Shown: piece after piece, positions 1 to 4,873 of the stretch
How positions within the stretch are numbered: position 1 is the first letter of the stretch
Layout: every line of letters starts with the position of its first letter
NCBI GenBank assembly: GCA_947629125.1
Contig: CANRCO010000073.1
Location: forward strand, 1 to 6,135
Direction: 5' to 3'
Source of the DNA: an uncultured Bacilli bacterium
Lineage (GTDB): Bacteria; Bacillota_I; Bacilli_A; RF39; UBA660
DNA length: 6,135 nucleotides
The notes under the pieces: generated by a model
Told to the model about the DNA's origin: nothing
Seen by the model: only the letters and a program-made list of their open reading frames with translations
The model's database searches: none
Position numbers and translations under genes: made by a program

Positions 1-75
<75 letters not shown>

Positions 76-91
76 ATAACAATTTTTAAAA

Positions 92-184
92 TGGCGGAGG
101 AAAAGGGATTCGAACCCCTGCGCCGCTCTCACGACCTCCCGGTTTTCAAGACCGGTCCCTTCAACCAGACTTGGGTATTCCTCC
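92..184 (-). tRNA. tRNA-Ser (anticodon TGA) with encoded CCA
   Basis: This is a 93-base type II tRNA. The acceptor stem GGAGGAA pairs with TTCCTCC, followed by G73 and an encoded CCA at 94-92. The anticodon arm is CCGGT-CTTGAAA-ACCGG, giving anticodon TGA, which reads UCA and other UCN serine codons. The long variable arm is typical of serine tRNA. Bases 36-38 are AAA, the known recognition feature for MiaA, whose gene lies at 1581-2438. It is the first gene of the cluster after the promoter at 199-228. Confidence 0.97.
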
Positions 185-198
185 AAATCACATTCAAA

Positions 199-228
199 AT
201 TATAACATAATCAAAAATAATGTGTCAA
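199..228 (-). promoter_or_regulatory. Consensus promoter of the tRNA-Ser / tRNA-fMet cluster
   Basis: On the minus strand there is an exact TTGACA (228-223), an 18-base spacer and an exact TATAAT (204-199). A TG one base before the -10 gives an extended -10 element. The tRNA-Ser 5' end is 14 bases downstream, as expected for a stable-RNA promoter. It is divergent from the rpsT promoter at 260-288. Confidence 0.88.
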
Positions 229-259
229 CATCTTTTTCAGCTAAATTATTAATTATTAC

Positions 260-288
260 TTGCAAATGACTTAATATTTTGTTACAAT
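260..288 (+). promoter_or_regulatory. Promoter of rpsT
   Basis: TTGCAA (260-265), a 17-base spacer and TACAAT (283-288), with TG at 280-281 forming an extended -10. Transcription would start near 295, leaving a leader of about 25 bases. That leaves no room for a long structured autoregulatory leader. Confidence 0.8.
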
Positions 289-319
289 TAGACATGTATC
301 AAATGGAAGGAGAAATTTT

Positions 320-583
320 ATGGCAAATATTAAAAGTTCGAAAAAATCTATAAAAGTAATTGCAAAGAAAACTAATAATAACCATGAATTAAAAGCTCGA
401 GTTAAGAATTGTATTAAAAATTGCGAAAAAGCAATTGAAAACAATGATAAAGAAACTGCTAAATCATTAGTTAATGATGTTCAAAAATATACTGATAAAG
501 CAGTAAGTAAAGGATTAATGAAAAAAAATACTGCTAATCGTCAAAAATCAAGATTAACTCAAAAAGTAAAAAACATGAAGTAG
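320..583 (+). CDS. rpsT: 30S ribosomal protein S20
   Basis: This 87-residue, very Lys/Asn-rich protein matches S20, which binds the 5' and 3' minor domains of 16S rRNA early in 30S assembly. The N-terminus MANIKSSKKSIKVIAKKT is the family signature, and the C-terminal part (KGLMKKNTANRQKSRL, about residues 64-79) matches the usual second conserved block. Length is normal for the family (about 85-90). The ATG at 320 follows GGAAGGAG (305-312) at good spacing. The gene has its own promoter and a terminator that starts in its last codons, so it seems to be a single-gene unit. It diverges from the tRNA cluster. Confidence 0.97.
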   Translation: MANIKSSKKSIKVIAKKTNNNHELKARVKNCIKNCEKAIENNDKETAKSLVNDVQKYTDKAVSKGLMKKNTANRQKSRLTQKVKNMK

Positions 584-603
584 TATTGTATACTTCTTTT
601 TTT
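577..603 (+). terminator. Intrinsic terminator of rpsT, overlapping the stop codon
   Basis: GAAGTA (577-582) pairs with TACTTC (591-596) around an 8-base loop and is followed by seven Ts (597-603). The left arm includes the end of the rpsT coding sequence and most of its TAG stop. The stem has only two G-C pairs, so some read-through into the next gene is possible. Confidence 0.7.
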
Positions 604-613
604 AATGTTAAAA

Positions 614-619
614 TATAAT
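614..619 (+). promoter_or_regulatory. Possible -10 element of the transglutaminase-like gene
   Basis: An exact TATAAT lies 24 bases before the ATG at 643 and directly after the rpsT terminator. No good -35 is seen at 16-18 bases (the site would fall in TACTTC, 591-596), so this is a weak call. Expression by read-through from rpsT is the alternative. Confidence 0.35.
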
Positions 620-642
620 TAAGAAATAAAAGAGGTGACATA

Positions 643-1599
643 ATGAAAAAAACACTAATACCAATTATATGTTTTTTTGTTATAGTGTTTGCTTTTTTTA
701 ATTTCGATATAATATCTAATAAAATAGCTGATATTATCGAAAGTAACCCTGAAATAGTTATTGCATCTAGTAATGAATATAAAAAAAATTATAACTTTAA
801 TTTTGTTCAAAACCCTGAAAATTATGAACCATTAAGTAGACAAGATATAATTAATATTATTTTTAGTACAATTAATAATGGTTGGGATTCTTTTACTTTT
901 TATTGTCCAAAAGAATATACTGATTGTACAAAAGATACACAAGATATAACTAGTAATAATATTACTTTAACTCATATTAATAACTTTGTAAGTCCTTATA
1001 ATAATTTTACTAATATTCAAACAACTATTTCTGAAACTGGGGAAATAAATTTAAAAGTAACATATTTATATTCTAAAGAACAAATAGATATTATCAATGC
1101 TGAAATCAACAAATTAACTAGCCAACTAATAACTGATGGCATGGATGATGAAACAAAAATAAAAACAATTCATGATTATATAATTAATAATAGTGAATAC
1201 GATGTTTTAAGAAATAATACTGGTGAAAGCACATATTTATCTTATATTGCTTATGGTCCTTTAATTGAAGGCTACGCAACATGTAATGGTTACACTGATG
1301 TTATGGCACTATTCTTAGATAAATTTGGAATCAAAAACTTTAAAATTGGTTCAACTCCAGAAGAAATCGGTGAAAACAAAACCGGCCATGTTTGGAATGC
1401 CGTATTTATTAACAATGAATGGCGTCATCTTGACTTAACTTGGGATGACCCAATTATGAGTGATGGTTCAAATCAATTATTCCATAACTACTTTTTAGTA
1501 ACTACGGAGGAAATGGCTTTATCTGATAACAGTGATAATAAAGAAGCTCAAATTATAGAACATAAATTTAATAAAACAGTTTATTCAGAATTTAAATAA
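643..1599 (+). CDS. Membrane-anchored extracellular transglutaminase-like (TGc) protein
   Basis: This 318-residue protein has a short basic start and a hydrophobic segment (about residues 4-20), so it is probably anchored in the membrane with the rest outside. No lipobox or clear signal peptidase site is seen. Residues 45-160 are Asn-rich and unassigned. The C-terminal half is a transglutaminase-like core: a DYIINNSEYD helix (178-187), then EGYATCNGYTDVM with Cys214, GHVWNAVF with His249 and HLDLTWDDP with Asp264. These fit the Cys-His-Asp triad, so catalysis is likely. Bacterial relatives act as surface peptidases or crosslinkers; the substrate here is unknown. The start is supported by AGAGGTG (631-637) six bases upstream. 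It follows rpsT and overlaps miaA tail to tail by 19 bases, with no visible terminator. Confidence 0.87.
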   Translation: MKKTLIPIICFFVIVFAFFNFDIISNKIADIIESNPEIVIASSNEYKKNYNFNFVQNPENYEPLSRQDIINIIFSTINNGWDSFTFYCPKEYTDCTKDTQDITSNNITLTHINNFVSPYNNFTNIQTTISETGEINLKVTYLYSKEQIDIINAEINKLTSQLITDGMDDETKIKTIHDYIINNSEYDVLRNNTGESTYLSYIAYGPLIEGYATCNGYTDVMALFLDKFGIKNFKIGSTPEEIGENKTGHVWNAVFINNEWRHLDLTWDDPIMSDGSNQLFHNYFLVTTEEMALSDNSDNKEAQIIEHKFNKTVYSEFK

Positions 1600-2438
1600 T
1601 TTTCTACTTCCTTTATTGTATTAGCAAAGTTTTGATAATCCACATCAAACCATTTTACATCCATCTGATTATTAAACCATGTATATTGTCTTTTTGCATA
1701 ACGTCGAGAATGTAATTTAATTAATTCTTTAGCTTCATCTAATGATATTTTATTATCTAAATAATCAAATAATTCTTTATAGCCAATTGCAGTTTGCAAT
1801 GCTTGAGAATTATTTTTTTGTTTATATAATTTTTTTACTTCTTCTAATAAACCATCTTTAAACATTTTATCTACTCGTTTATTAATAATATCATATAAAT
1901 TTTCCCGATTAGTTGTTAATCCAATAAATTTAACATCGTATAATAATTTTGGTTCAACTAACTCTACTTGAGATTTATTTAAAAAACGAATTAATCTTTG
2001 ACGATTATTAGGATGAATATTCATATTACTATCTTTTTTTAATGCCAATTCATAAAGTTCAGCATTTGATAAGTTATCATAATTATCTTGGTTAGAATTA
2101 TCTTCGACATTAAAACGATAATCATAAAGAGCTGCTTTTAAATAAAGTCCTGTTCCTCCTACTATAATAACATTTTTATTTTCATATTTTTTCAATAAAT
2201 TTCTTAAATCATGTTGGTAATTATATACTGTGTAATTTTCAGTTACTTCACATATATCAAATAAAAAATGTGGAATATCTTCTTTTTCTTCTTCGGTAAT
2301 TTTAGCAGTTCCAATATCTAAATTTTTATAAACTTGCATAGCATCACAATTAATTACTATTGCATTATATTTTTTAGCAAGTTCAATACTTAATTTAGTT
2401 TTACCTACTCCGGTCGGACCAACTATAGCTAAAATCAT
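1581..2438 (-). CDS. miaA: tRNA dimethylallyltransferase MiaA
   Basis: MiaA transfers a dimethylallyl group from DMAPP to N6 of A37 in tRNAs that read UNN codons. The 285-residue protein has the P-loop GPTGVGKT (7-14), the catalytic-region INCDAMQVYK with Asp32, DIGTAK (41-46), VGGTGLYL (93-100), IHPNNRQRLIRFL (141-153), AIGYKEL (217-223) and RRYAKRQYTWF (245-255), in family order. It is somewhat shorter than the usual 300-316 residues, through a compact insert region and a short C-terminus, but nothing key is missing. The ATG follows AGGTGA (2448-2443). No convincing promoter lies between it and the terminator at 2459-2487, so it may depend on read-through from tRNA-Asn. Its 3' end overlaps the convergent transglutaminase-like gene. 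Confidence 0.96.
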   Translation of the reverse strand: MILAIVGPTGVGKTKLSIELAKKYNAIVINCDAMQVYKNLDIGTAKITEEEKEDIPHFLFDICEVTENYTVYNYQHDLRNLLKKYENKNVIIVGGTGLYLKAALYDYRFNVEDNSNQDNYDNLSNAELYELALKKDSNMNIHPNNRQRLIRFLNKSQVELVEPKLLYDVKFIGLTTNRENLYDIINKRVDKMFKDGLLEEVKKLYKQKNNSQALQTAIGYKELFDYLDNKISLDEAKELIKLHSRRYAKRQYTWFNNQMDVKWFDVDYQNFANTIKEVENYLNSE

Positions 2439-2458
2439 AATTTCACCTATTTTCTAAT

Positions 2459-2487
2459 AAAAAAACTATTATCATTTGATAATAGTT
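2459..2487 (-). terminator. Weak terminator between tRNA-Asn and miaA
   Basis: On the minus strand, AACTATTATC pairs with GATAATAGTT (a perfect 10-pair stem with loop AAAT), running directly into seven Ts counting the last two stem bases. Only two pairs are G-C, so it should be leaky. It sits 11 bases downstream of the tRNA-Asn CCA and ends only 20 bases before the miaA start, leaving little room for a separate miaA promoter. Confidence 0.75.
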
Positions 2488-2497
2488 ATCTTCTTTA

Positions 2498-2573
2498 TGG
2501 CGCCCGATGTAGGACTCGAACCTACGACCTAACGGTTAACAGCCGTGCGCTCTACCGACTGAGCTAATCGGGC
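2498..2573 (-). tRNA. tRNA-Asn (anticodon GTT) with encoded CCA
   Basis: A 76-base tRNA. The acceptor stem GCCCGAT pairs with ATCGGGC, followed by G73 and an encoded CCA at 2500-2498. The T arm reads CGTAGGTTCGAGTCCTACA. The anticodon loop CTGTTAA gives anticodon GTT, which reads AAC/AAU asparagine codons. The outermost anticodon-stem pair is C-T (27-43), a mismatch. It stands alone as a tRNA, with its own promoter upstream and a weak terminator before miaA. Confidence 0.97.
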
Positions 2574-2585
2574 AATTACTCATTA

Positions 2586-2615
2586 ATTATATATCATATT
2601 ATTTGTCTTTGTCAA
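2586..2615 (-). promoter_or_regulatory. Consensus promoter of tRNA-Asn (and perhaps miaA)
   Basis: On the minus strand there is an exact TTGACA (2615-2610), an 18-base spacer and an exact TATAAT (2591-2586). The -10 lies 12 bases before the tRNA 5' end. The layout (both hexamers perfect, 18-base spacer) is the same as that of the other tRNA promoter at 199-228. Confidence 0.87.
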
Positions 2616-2657
2616 CAACTTTTTAAATCACTTTTATTATATGTTATTCACTTTAAT

Positions 2658-2756
2658 TTATACACTAACTATGATTAAACCAACTAATAAACCAATTAAA
2701 GCTCCAAACAAAATCGTAACAGCATATATAACTTTAATTATTTTTGAGAAATTCAT
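2658..2756 (-). CDS. Small single-helix membrane peptide, 32 residues
   Basis: This short ORF begins ATG at 2756 and stops at TAA (2660-2658). The peptide starts MNFSKIIKVIYAV and continues as an almost unbroken hydrophobic, Gly-containing helix (FGALIGLLVGLIIVSV), so it is very likely a one-pass membrane protein with a short basic N-terminus. Support for translation is the strong GAGGTAAT (2768-2761) five bases before the ATG, much better than expected by chance in such AT-rich DNA. It lies between the surface-protein terminator (2792-2820) and the tRNA-Asn promoter. No convincing promoter of its own was found. I do not recognise the family. Small membrane regulators, toxin-like peptides or an accessory subunit are all possible. 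Confidence 0.62.
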   Translation of the reverse strand: MNFSKIIKVIYAVTILFGALIGLLVGLIIVSV

Positions 2757-2791
2757 AACTATTACCTCAAATATAATTTATCATAAACAAT

Positions 2792-2820
2792 AAAAAATAG
2801 CAACTTAATAAATTGCTATT
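2792..2820 (-). terminator. Intrinsic terminator of the surface-protein gene
   Basis: On the minus strand, AATAGCAA (2820-2813) pairs with TTGCTATT (2803-2796) across a 9-base loop and runs into a T tract (six Ts, 2797-2792). It begins two bases after the stop codon of the 466-residue protein. Confidence 0.82.
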
Positions 2821-2822
2821 AA

Positions 2823-4223
2823 TTATAAAGAAAGCTTAAAAGGATTATCTTTTGTTCCGGCTCCGCTCACTATTTTAATGTTTGATTTCAGATATAATAC
2901 TGGACGAACACTGCTCCAATCGAAGTAAGCAGCATCTTCGTTCACGTGGCCATTAGCACGCAAACGCATAGCGTGATGAACATAATCGCTAGGCGAAATA
3001 AACCATTGATATTGACCCTGTTCATATAACCATGAATTATCTCTACATCCATACCAATTATCACTTGAACCAGTTTGTCCTGCTCTCCATTTATACAATG
3101 GGTCTAATAAACATGCTGCTCTTTCTTTTATTTCTTCTTGTTCTGTTGCCACTATTCCTTCTGCTCCGCTGGTTCCAAATCCATAATCGCTTGGGTACAT
3201 TAATCCGATGTAACCAGTCCATGTTGTTGGATTGTTATTATATGTTGAATTACTTCTTTCTTTACTATACCATTCTTCTGTTGTTGCTTTACTATATTCA
3301 GCATATGTCATTCCCCCTAAATAATATTTTGTTTTTCCTATATATTTTTTACTTGCTTCGCTTAAACCTGTATTACTAAAATCTATTGGTTCTTCTGTAA
3401 AACTATTTATTGTAGCTGATGCTGGTTTGAAACCAGTTGTTCGATTAAAATAACTTCCTGCCTCTTTATAAATTGTGTGATTTCCATCTGTTACTGTTCC
3501 ATCTTCATTAATATTATAAGTTATTTTTTTATCTGTCCAATTTGCTTTTACAACATCCTCTGGATTTAGCATCATCATAAGTTGTGAATCGCTCCAATCG
3601 TTACTTCCATTATCATTTGTTGAGGAACCTACTCCGTTTTGTTTGTAATCCCATCTAAACTTTCCTAATGATTCATCTCTTATTAATTTGATGCGTGTTT
3701 CTGTTTTGCCGTTTTCACCTTCTACATTATTCATTACTCCGATAATGCGCCATAAGATTGAGTCACCTTTTTTATGGACTAAGGTACAATCGACATTATT
3801 CTTTTTGCCTTCAGATTTACCTTCTATACCTGCTTTACATGCTTCTAATGATGTATACTCTTGTCTAAAGTAATGATTAGTTTCACTTCTATAACCATAG
3901 TATAAATCATTTTCATAAGTTCCATCCTCAATATCAACATAATTATCAGGAGTTGCTCCTATATATCGAATATTATGGTCTTCAGTTTCATCGTCAATTA
4001 AATTTTCATTGGTTTTGGCTAACTCTTTTAAATAATATGTCGCGGGTATTACTACACTACCACTTGCTAAATTTAGTGCTTCTGTTTCATTACTAAAACT
4101 AGCATAACTATTAAATAGTTTTACTCCAACTATTGTTATTATTACTAAAACTATTCCACACAAAAAGATATTACGTTTTCGATTATCTTTTATTCGATAA
4201 TCAAACTTTTTTAGGCTACTCAT
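2823..4223 (-). CDS. Membrane-anchored surface protein, WRIIG / VRPVLYLKSN (DUF6273-like) type
   Basis: This 466-residue protein has a basic cytoplasmic start (RIKDNRKR, 10-17), one membrane helix (about 18-36) and then SYASFSNETEALNLASGSV (39-57), which resembles the mature start of TasA/camelysin-like proteins cut by SipW-type peptidases. The exterior part carries NIRYIGATPDNYV (84-96), ILWRIIGVMNN (156-166), IKLIRDESLG (178-187), NDWSDSQLMMMLN (208-220), YIGLMYPSDYGFGT (338-351), QWFISPSDY (406-414) and VRPVLYLKSN (439-448). From memory, proteins with these motifs occur as multi-copy families in gut Bacillota and resemble DUF6273. Function is unknown; a ligand-binding or adhesin role is only a guess. 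Cys129, Cys146, Cys371 and Cys393 could form disulfides. GGTGA (4233-4229) lies five bases before the ATG. It has its own promoter, an unusual leader and a terminator. Its last ~130 coding bases are notably GC-richer. Confidence 0.8.
   Translation of the reverse strand: MSSLKKFDYRIKDNRKRNIFLCGIVLVIITIVGVKLFNSYASFSNETEALNLASGSVVIPATYYLKELAKTNENLIDDETEDHNIRYIGATPDNYVDIEDGTYENDLYYGYRSETNHYFRQEYTSLEACKAGIEGKSEGKKNNVDCTLVHKKGDSILWRIIGVMNNVEGENGKTETRIKLIRDESLGKFRWDYKQNGVGSSTNDNGSNDWSDSQLMMMLNPEDVVKANWTDKKITYNINEDGTVTDGNHTIYKEAGSYFNRTTGFKPASATINSFTEEPIDFSNTGLSEASKKYIGKTKYYLGGMTYAEYSKATTEEWYSKERSNSTYNNNPTTWTGYIGLMYPSDYGFGTSGAEGIVATEQEEIKERAACLLDPLYKWRAGQTGSSDNWYGCRDNSWLYEQGQYQWFISPSDYVHHAMRLRANGHVNEDAAYFDWSSVRPVLYLKSNIKIVSGAGTKDNPFKLSL
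2883..3014 (-). other. GC-shifted C-terminal cassette of the surface-protein gene
   Basis: The codons for residues 404-447 (QYQWFISPSDY to VRPVLYLKS) contain 56 G or C in 132 bases by hand count, about 42%. Residues 281-330 of the same gene give 39 in 150, about 26%. The cassette uses CGT for arginine and many C/T-ending codons (CAC, GGC, AAC, TAC, TTC), unlike the AGA- and AAT-rich middle of the gene. This suggests gene conversion with paralogues, a transferred domain end, or a diversified region; a strongly conserved protein motif alone is a simpler possibility. Confidence 0.45.
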
Positions 4224-4228
4224 TTATT

Positions 4229-4233
4229 TCACC
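4229..4233 (-). promoter_or_regulatory. Ribosome binding site of the surface-protein gene
   Basis: GGTGA on the minus strand, five bases before the ATG at 4223. It is a partial match (no GGAGG core), clearly weaker than the site of the upstream ORF at 4304-4314. That fits dependence on translation from upstream. Confidence 0.65.
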
Positions 4234-4244
4234 AACTAAGTTTC

Positions 4245-4277
4245 GGAGGTATTCTATTTGTTTATTAAAATACCCCC
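4245..4277 (-). promoter_or_regulatory. Leader hairpin using the G tract
   Basis: In the minus-strand transcript the last five Gs of the tract plus UAUU (4277-4269) can pair with AAUACCUCC (4253-4245): nine pairs including one G-U, with a 15-base loop. The right arm contains CCUCC, an anti-Shine-Dalgarno-like run. The structure ends 11 bases before the surface-protein ribosome binding site. Its stability would depend on the number of Gs. Confidence 0.45.
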
Positions 4278-4300
4278 CCCCGATTTACATTTTGATTCAT
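4265..4300 (-). CDS. Upstream leader ORF through the G tract, 11 codons in this copy
   Basis: A short ORF, MNQNVNRGGVF then TAA, lies in the leader of the surface-protein gene. Its ATG (4300) is preceded by AGAGGTAAGGA (4314-4304), the strongest ribosome binding site in this leader and better than that of the main gene. With nine Gs it stops at 4267-4265. With eight Gs the frame would stay open for 27 codons and stop at TAG 4218-4216, overlapping the main ATG (4223) by eight bases, as in translational coupling. With ten Gs it stops early again. It probably acts as a regulatory leader rather than making a working peptide. No expression evidence is available. Confidence 0.5.
   Translation of the reverse strand: MNQNVNRGGVF
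4273..4281 (-). repeat. Nine-G homopolymer (C9 on the plus strand), candidate phase-variable tract
   Basis: An uninterrupted run of nine Gs on the coding strand, in otherwise very AT-rich intergenic DNA, about 40 bases inside the predicted transcript and 49 bases before the main ATG. Long G runs slip in replication. Its position inside an upstream ORF makes translation the likely target, since it lies downstream of the promoter and not in the spacer between -35 and -10. Confidence 0.7.
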
Positions 4301-4303
4301 AGT

Positions 4304-4314
4304 TCCTTACCTCT
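4304..4314 (-). promoter_or_regulatory. Strong ribosome binding site of the upstream ORF
   Basis: AGAGGTAAGGA on the minus strand ends three bases before the ATG at 4300. The GAGG core is nine bases from the ATG, a good distance. This site is the main reason to regard the leader ORF as translated. Confidence 0.65.
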
Positions 4315-4326
4315 CTATCTTTTTTT

Positions 4327-4354
4327 ATTATATCAAACATTTGCTTTATAGCAA
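4327..4354 (-). promoter_or_regulatory. Promoter of the surface-protein gene
   Basis: On the minus strand: TTGCTA (4354-4349), a 16-base spacer and an exact TATAAT (4332-4327), with a TG one base before it (extended -10). Transcription would start near 4320, giving a leader of about 97 bases that contains the upstream ORF and the G tract. Confidence 0.75.
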
Positions 4355-4355
4355 A
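4340..4355. promoter_or_regulatory. Operator-like palindrome over the -35 element
   Basis: TTTGCT (4340-4345) and AGCAAA (4350-4355) are perfect inverted 6-base arms around TTAT. The palindrome covers the whole -35 and part of the spacer of the surface-protein promoter. No T run follows on either strand, so it is not a terminator. A repressor-binding site is possible but no regulator is identified here. Confidence 0.4.
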
Positions 4356-4356
4356 G

Positions 4357-4394
4357 AAAAAATAAAGAACTCATTAACATTTTTAGTTCTTTAT
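4357..4394 (-). terminator. Intrinsic terminator of the nrdD-nrdG-dut operon
   Basis: On the minus strand, ATAAAGAACT (4394-4385) pairs perfectly with AGTTCTTTAT (4371-4362) around a 13-base loop, followed by a T run (down to 4357). It lies 13 bases after the dut stop and just upstream of the surface-protein promoter, separating the two transcripts. Confidence 0.85.
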
Positions 4395-4407
4395 CTTTAT
4401 TATTAAA

Positions 4408-4872
4408 TTATAAAGTTATACTTTTATCAGTAGAGCCAAAGCCACCAGTACGAACTCCTGTTGCTTGGTCATTATCAACTGTTAAATATTTTTGGAATAT
4501 TACTTGACCGATAACATCACCTTTTTTAACTTCTATATCATGGTCGCTGCAATTAAAGTAAGAAAAGTAAAAATGTCCGTCATTACTTTCATTACCATAA
4601 TAATCACTATCAACAATTCCAATACTATTAGCCATTAAAAAGCCTTTTTTTGGTCCACTACTACGATTAACTAACATAAAGAATTCATCATCTTCACAAT
4701 AAGCTTTTAAACCAGTTGGAATTAAAGTTGGTTTAATACCTCTTGTAAATTTTGGAATAATAATATCTTCAGCTGCTTCCACATCATACCCAGCTGCATG
4801 AGCAGTTTTACGAACAGGTATATGAATATCTTTATCTTCATAACCTTTTGCGATTTCAAAACCTCTTGCCAT
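4408..4872 (-). CDS. dut: dUTP diphosphatase (trimeric dUTPase)
   Basis: It hydrolyses dUTP to dUMP and PPi, keeping uracil out of DNA and supplying dUMP for dTMP synthesis. The 154 residues hold all five trimeric dUTPase motifs: AGYDVEA (27-33), RSSGPKKG (70-77), ANSIGIVDSDYYGN (81-94), GDVIGQVIFQKY (118-129) and the glycine-rich C-terminal RTGGFGSTDK (141-150). A GTG three codons upstream (4881) is open, but it is part of the AGGTG ribosome binding site (4883-4879), which fits the ATG at 4872; I therefore use the ATG. The start follows the nrdG stop by one base, so translation is probably coupled. Class III reductase makes dUTP directly, which explains the operon. Length and motifs look normal. 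Confidence 0.95.
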   Translation of the reverse strand: MARGFEIAKGYEDKDIHIPVRKTAHAAGYDVEAAEDIIIPKFTRGIKPTLIPTGLKAYCEDDEFFMLVNRSSGPKKGFLMANSIGIVDSDYYGNESNDGHFYFSYFNCSDHDIEVKKGDVIGQVIFQKYLTVDNDQATGVRTGGFGSTDKSITL

Positions 4873-4873
4873 T

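Noticed and set aside
2627..2656. Repeated AAAGTGA motif on the minus strand downstream of the small membrane peptide
   Set aside because: Two copies in direct orientation in AT-rich DNA cannot form a hairpin and are too short to support as an operator.
3032..3379. Plus-strand open frame of 115 codons, very Leu/Tyr-rich
   Set aside because: It lies wholly antisense to the well-supported surface-protein gene, lacks a ribosome binding site, and its hydrophobicity follows from reading AT-rich coding DNA on the other strand.
3688..3873. Plus-strand open frame of 61 codons
   Set aside because: Antisense to the surface-protein gene, with no ribosome binding site or recognisable motif.
4273..4281. 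G9 tract as a promoter-spacer type phase-variation site
   Set aside because: The well-formed promoter is at 4327-4354, so the tract lies within the transcript rather than between -35 and -10.
4133..4351. Plus-strand open frame of 72 codons across the leader region
   Set aside because: Antisense to the start of the surface gene and its leader, runs through the C9 tract, and has no ribosome binding site; poly-Pro and Leu content is a by-product of composition.
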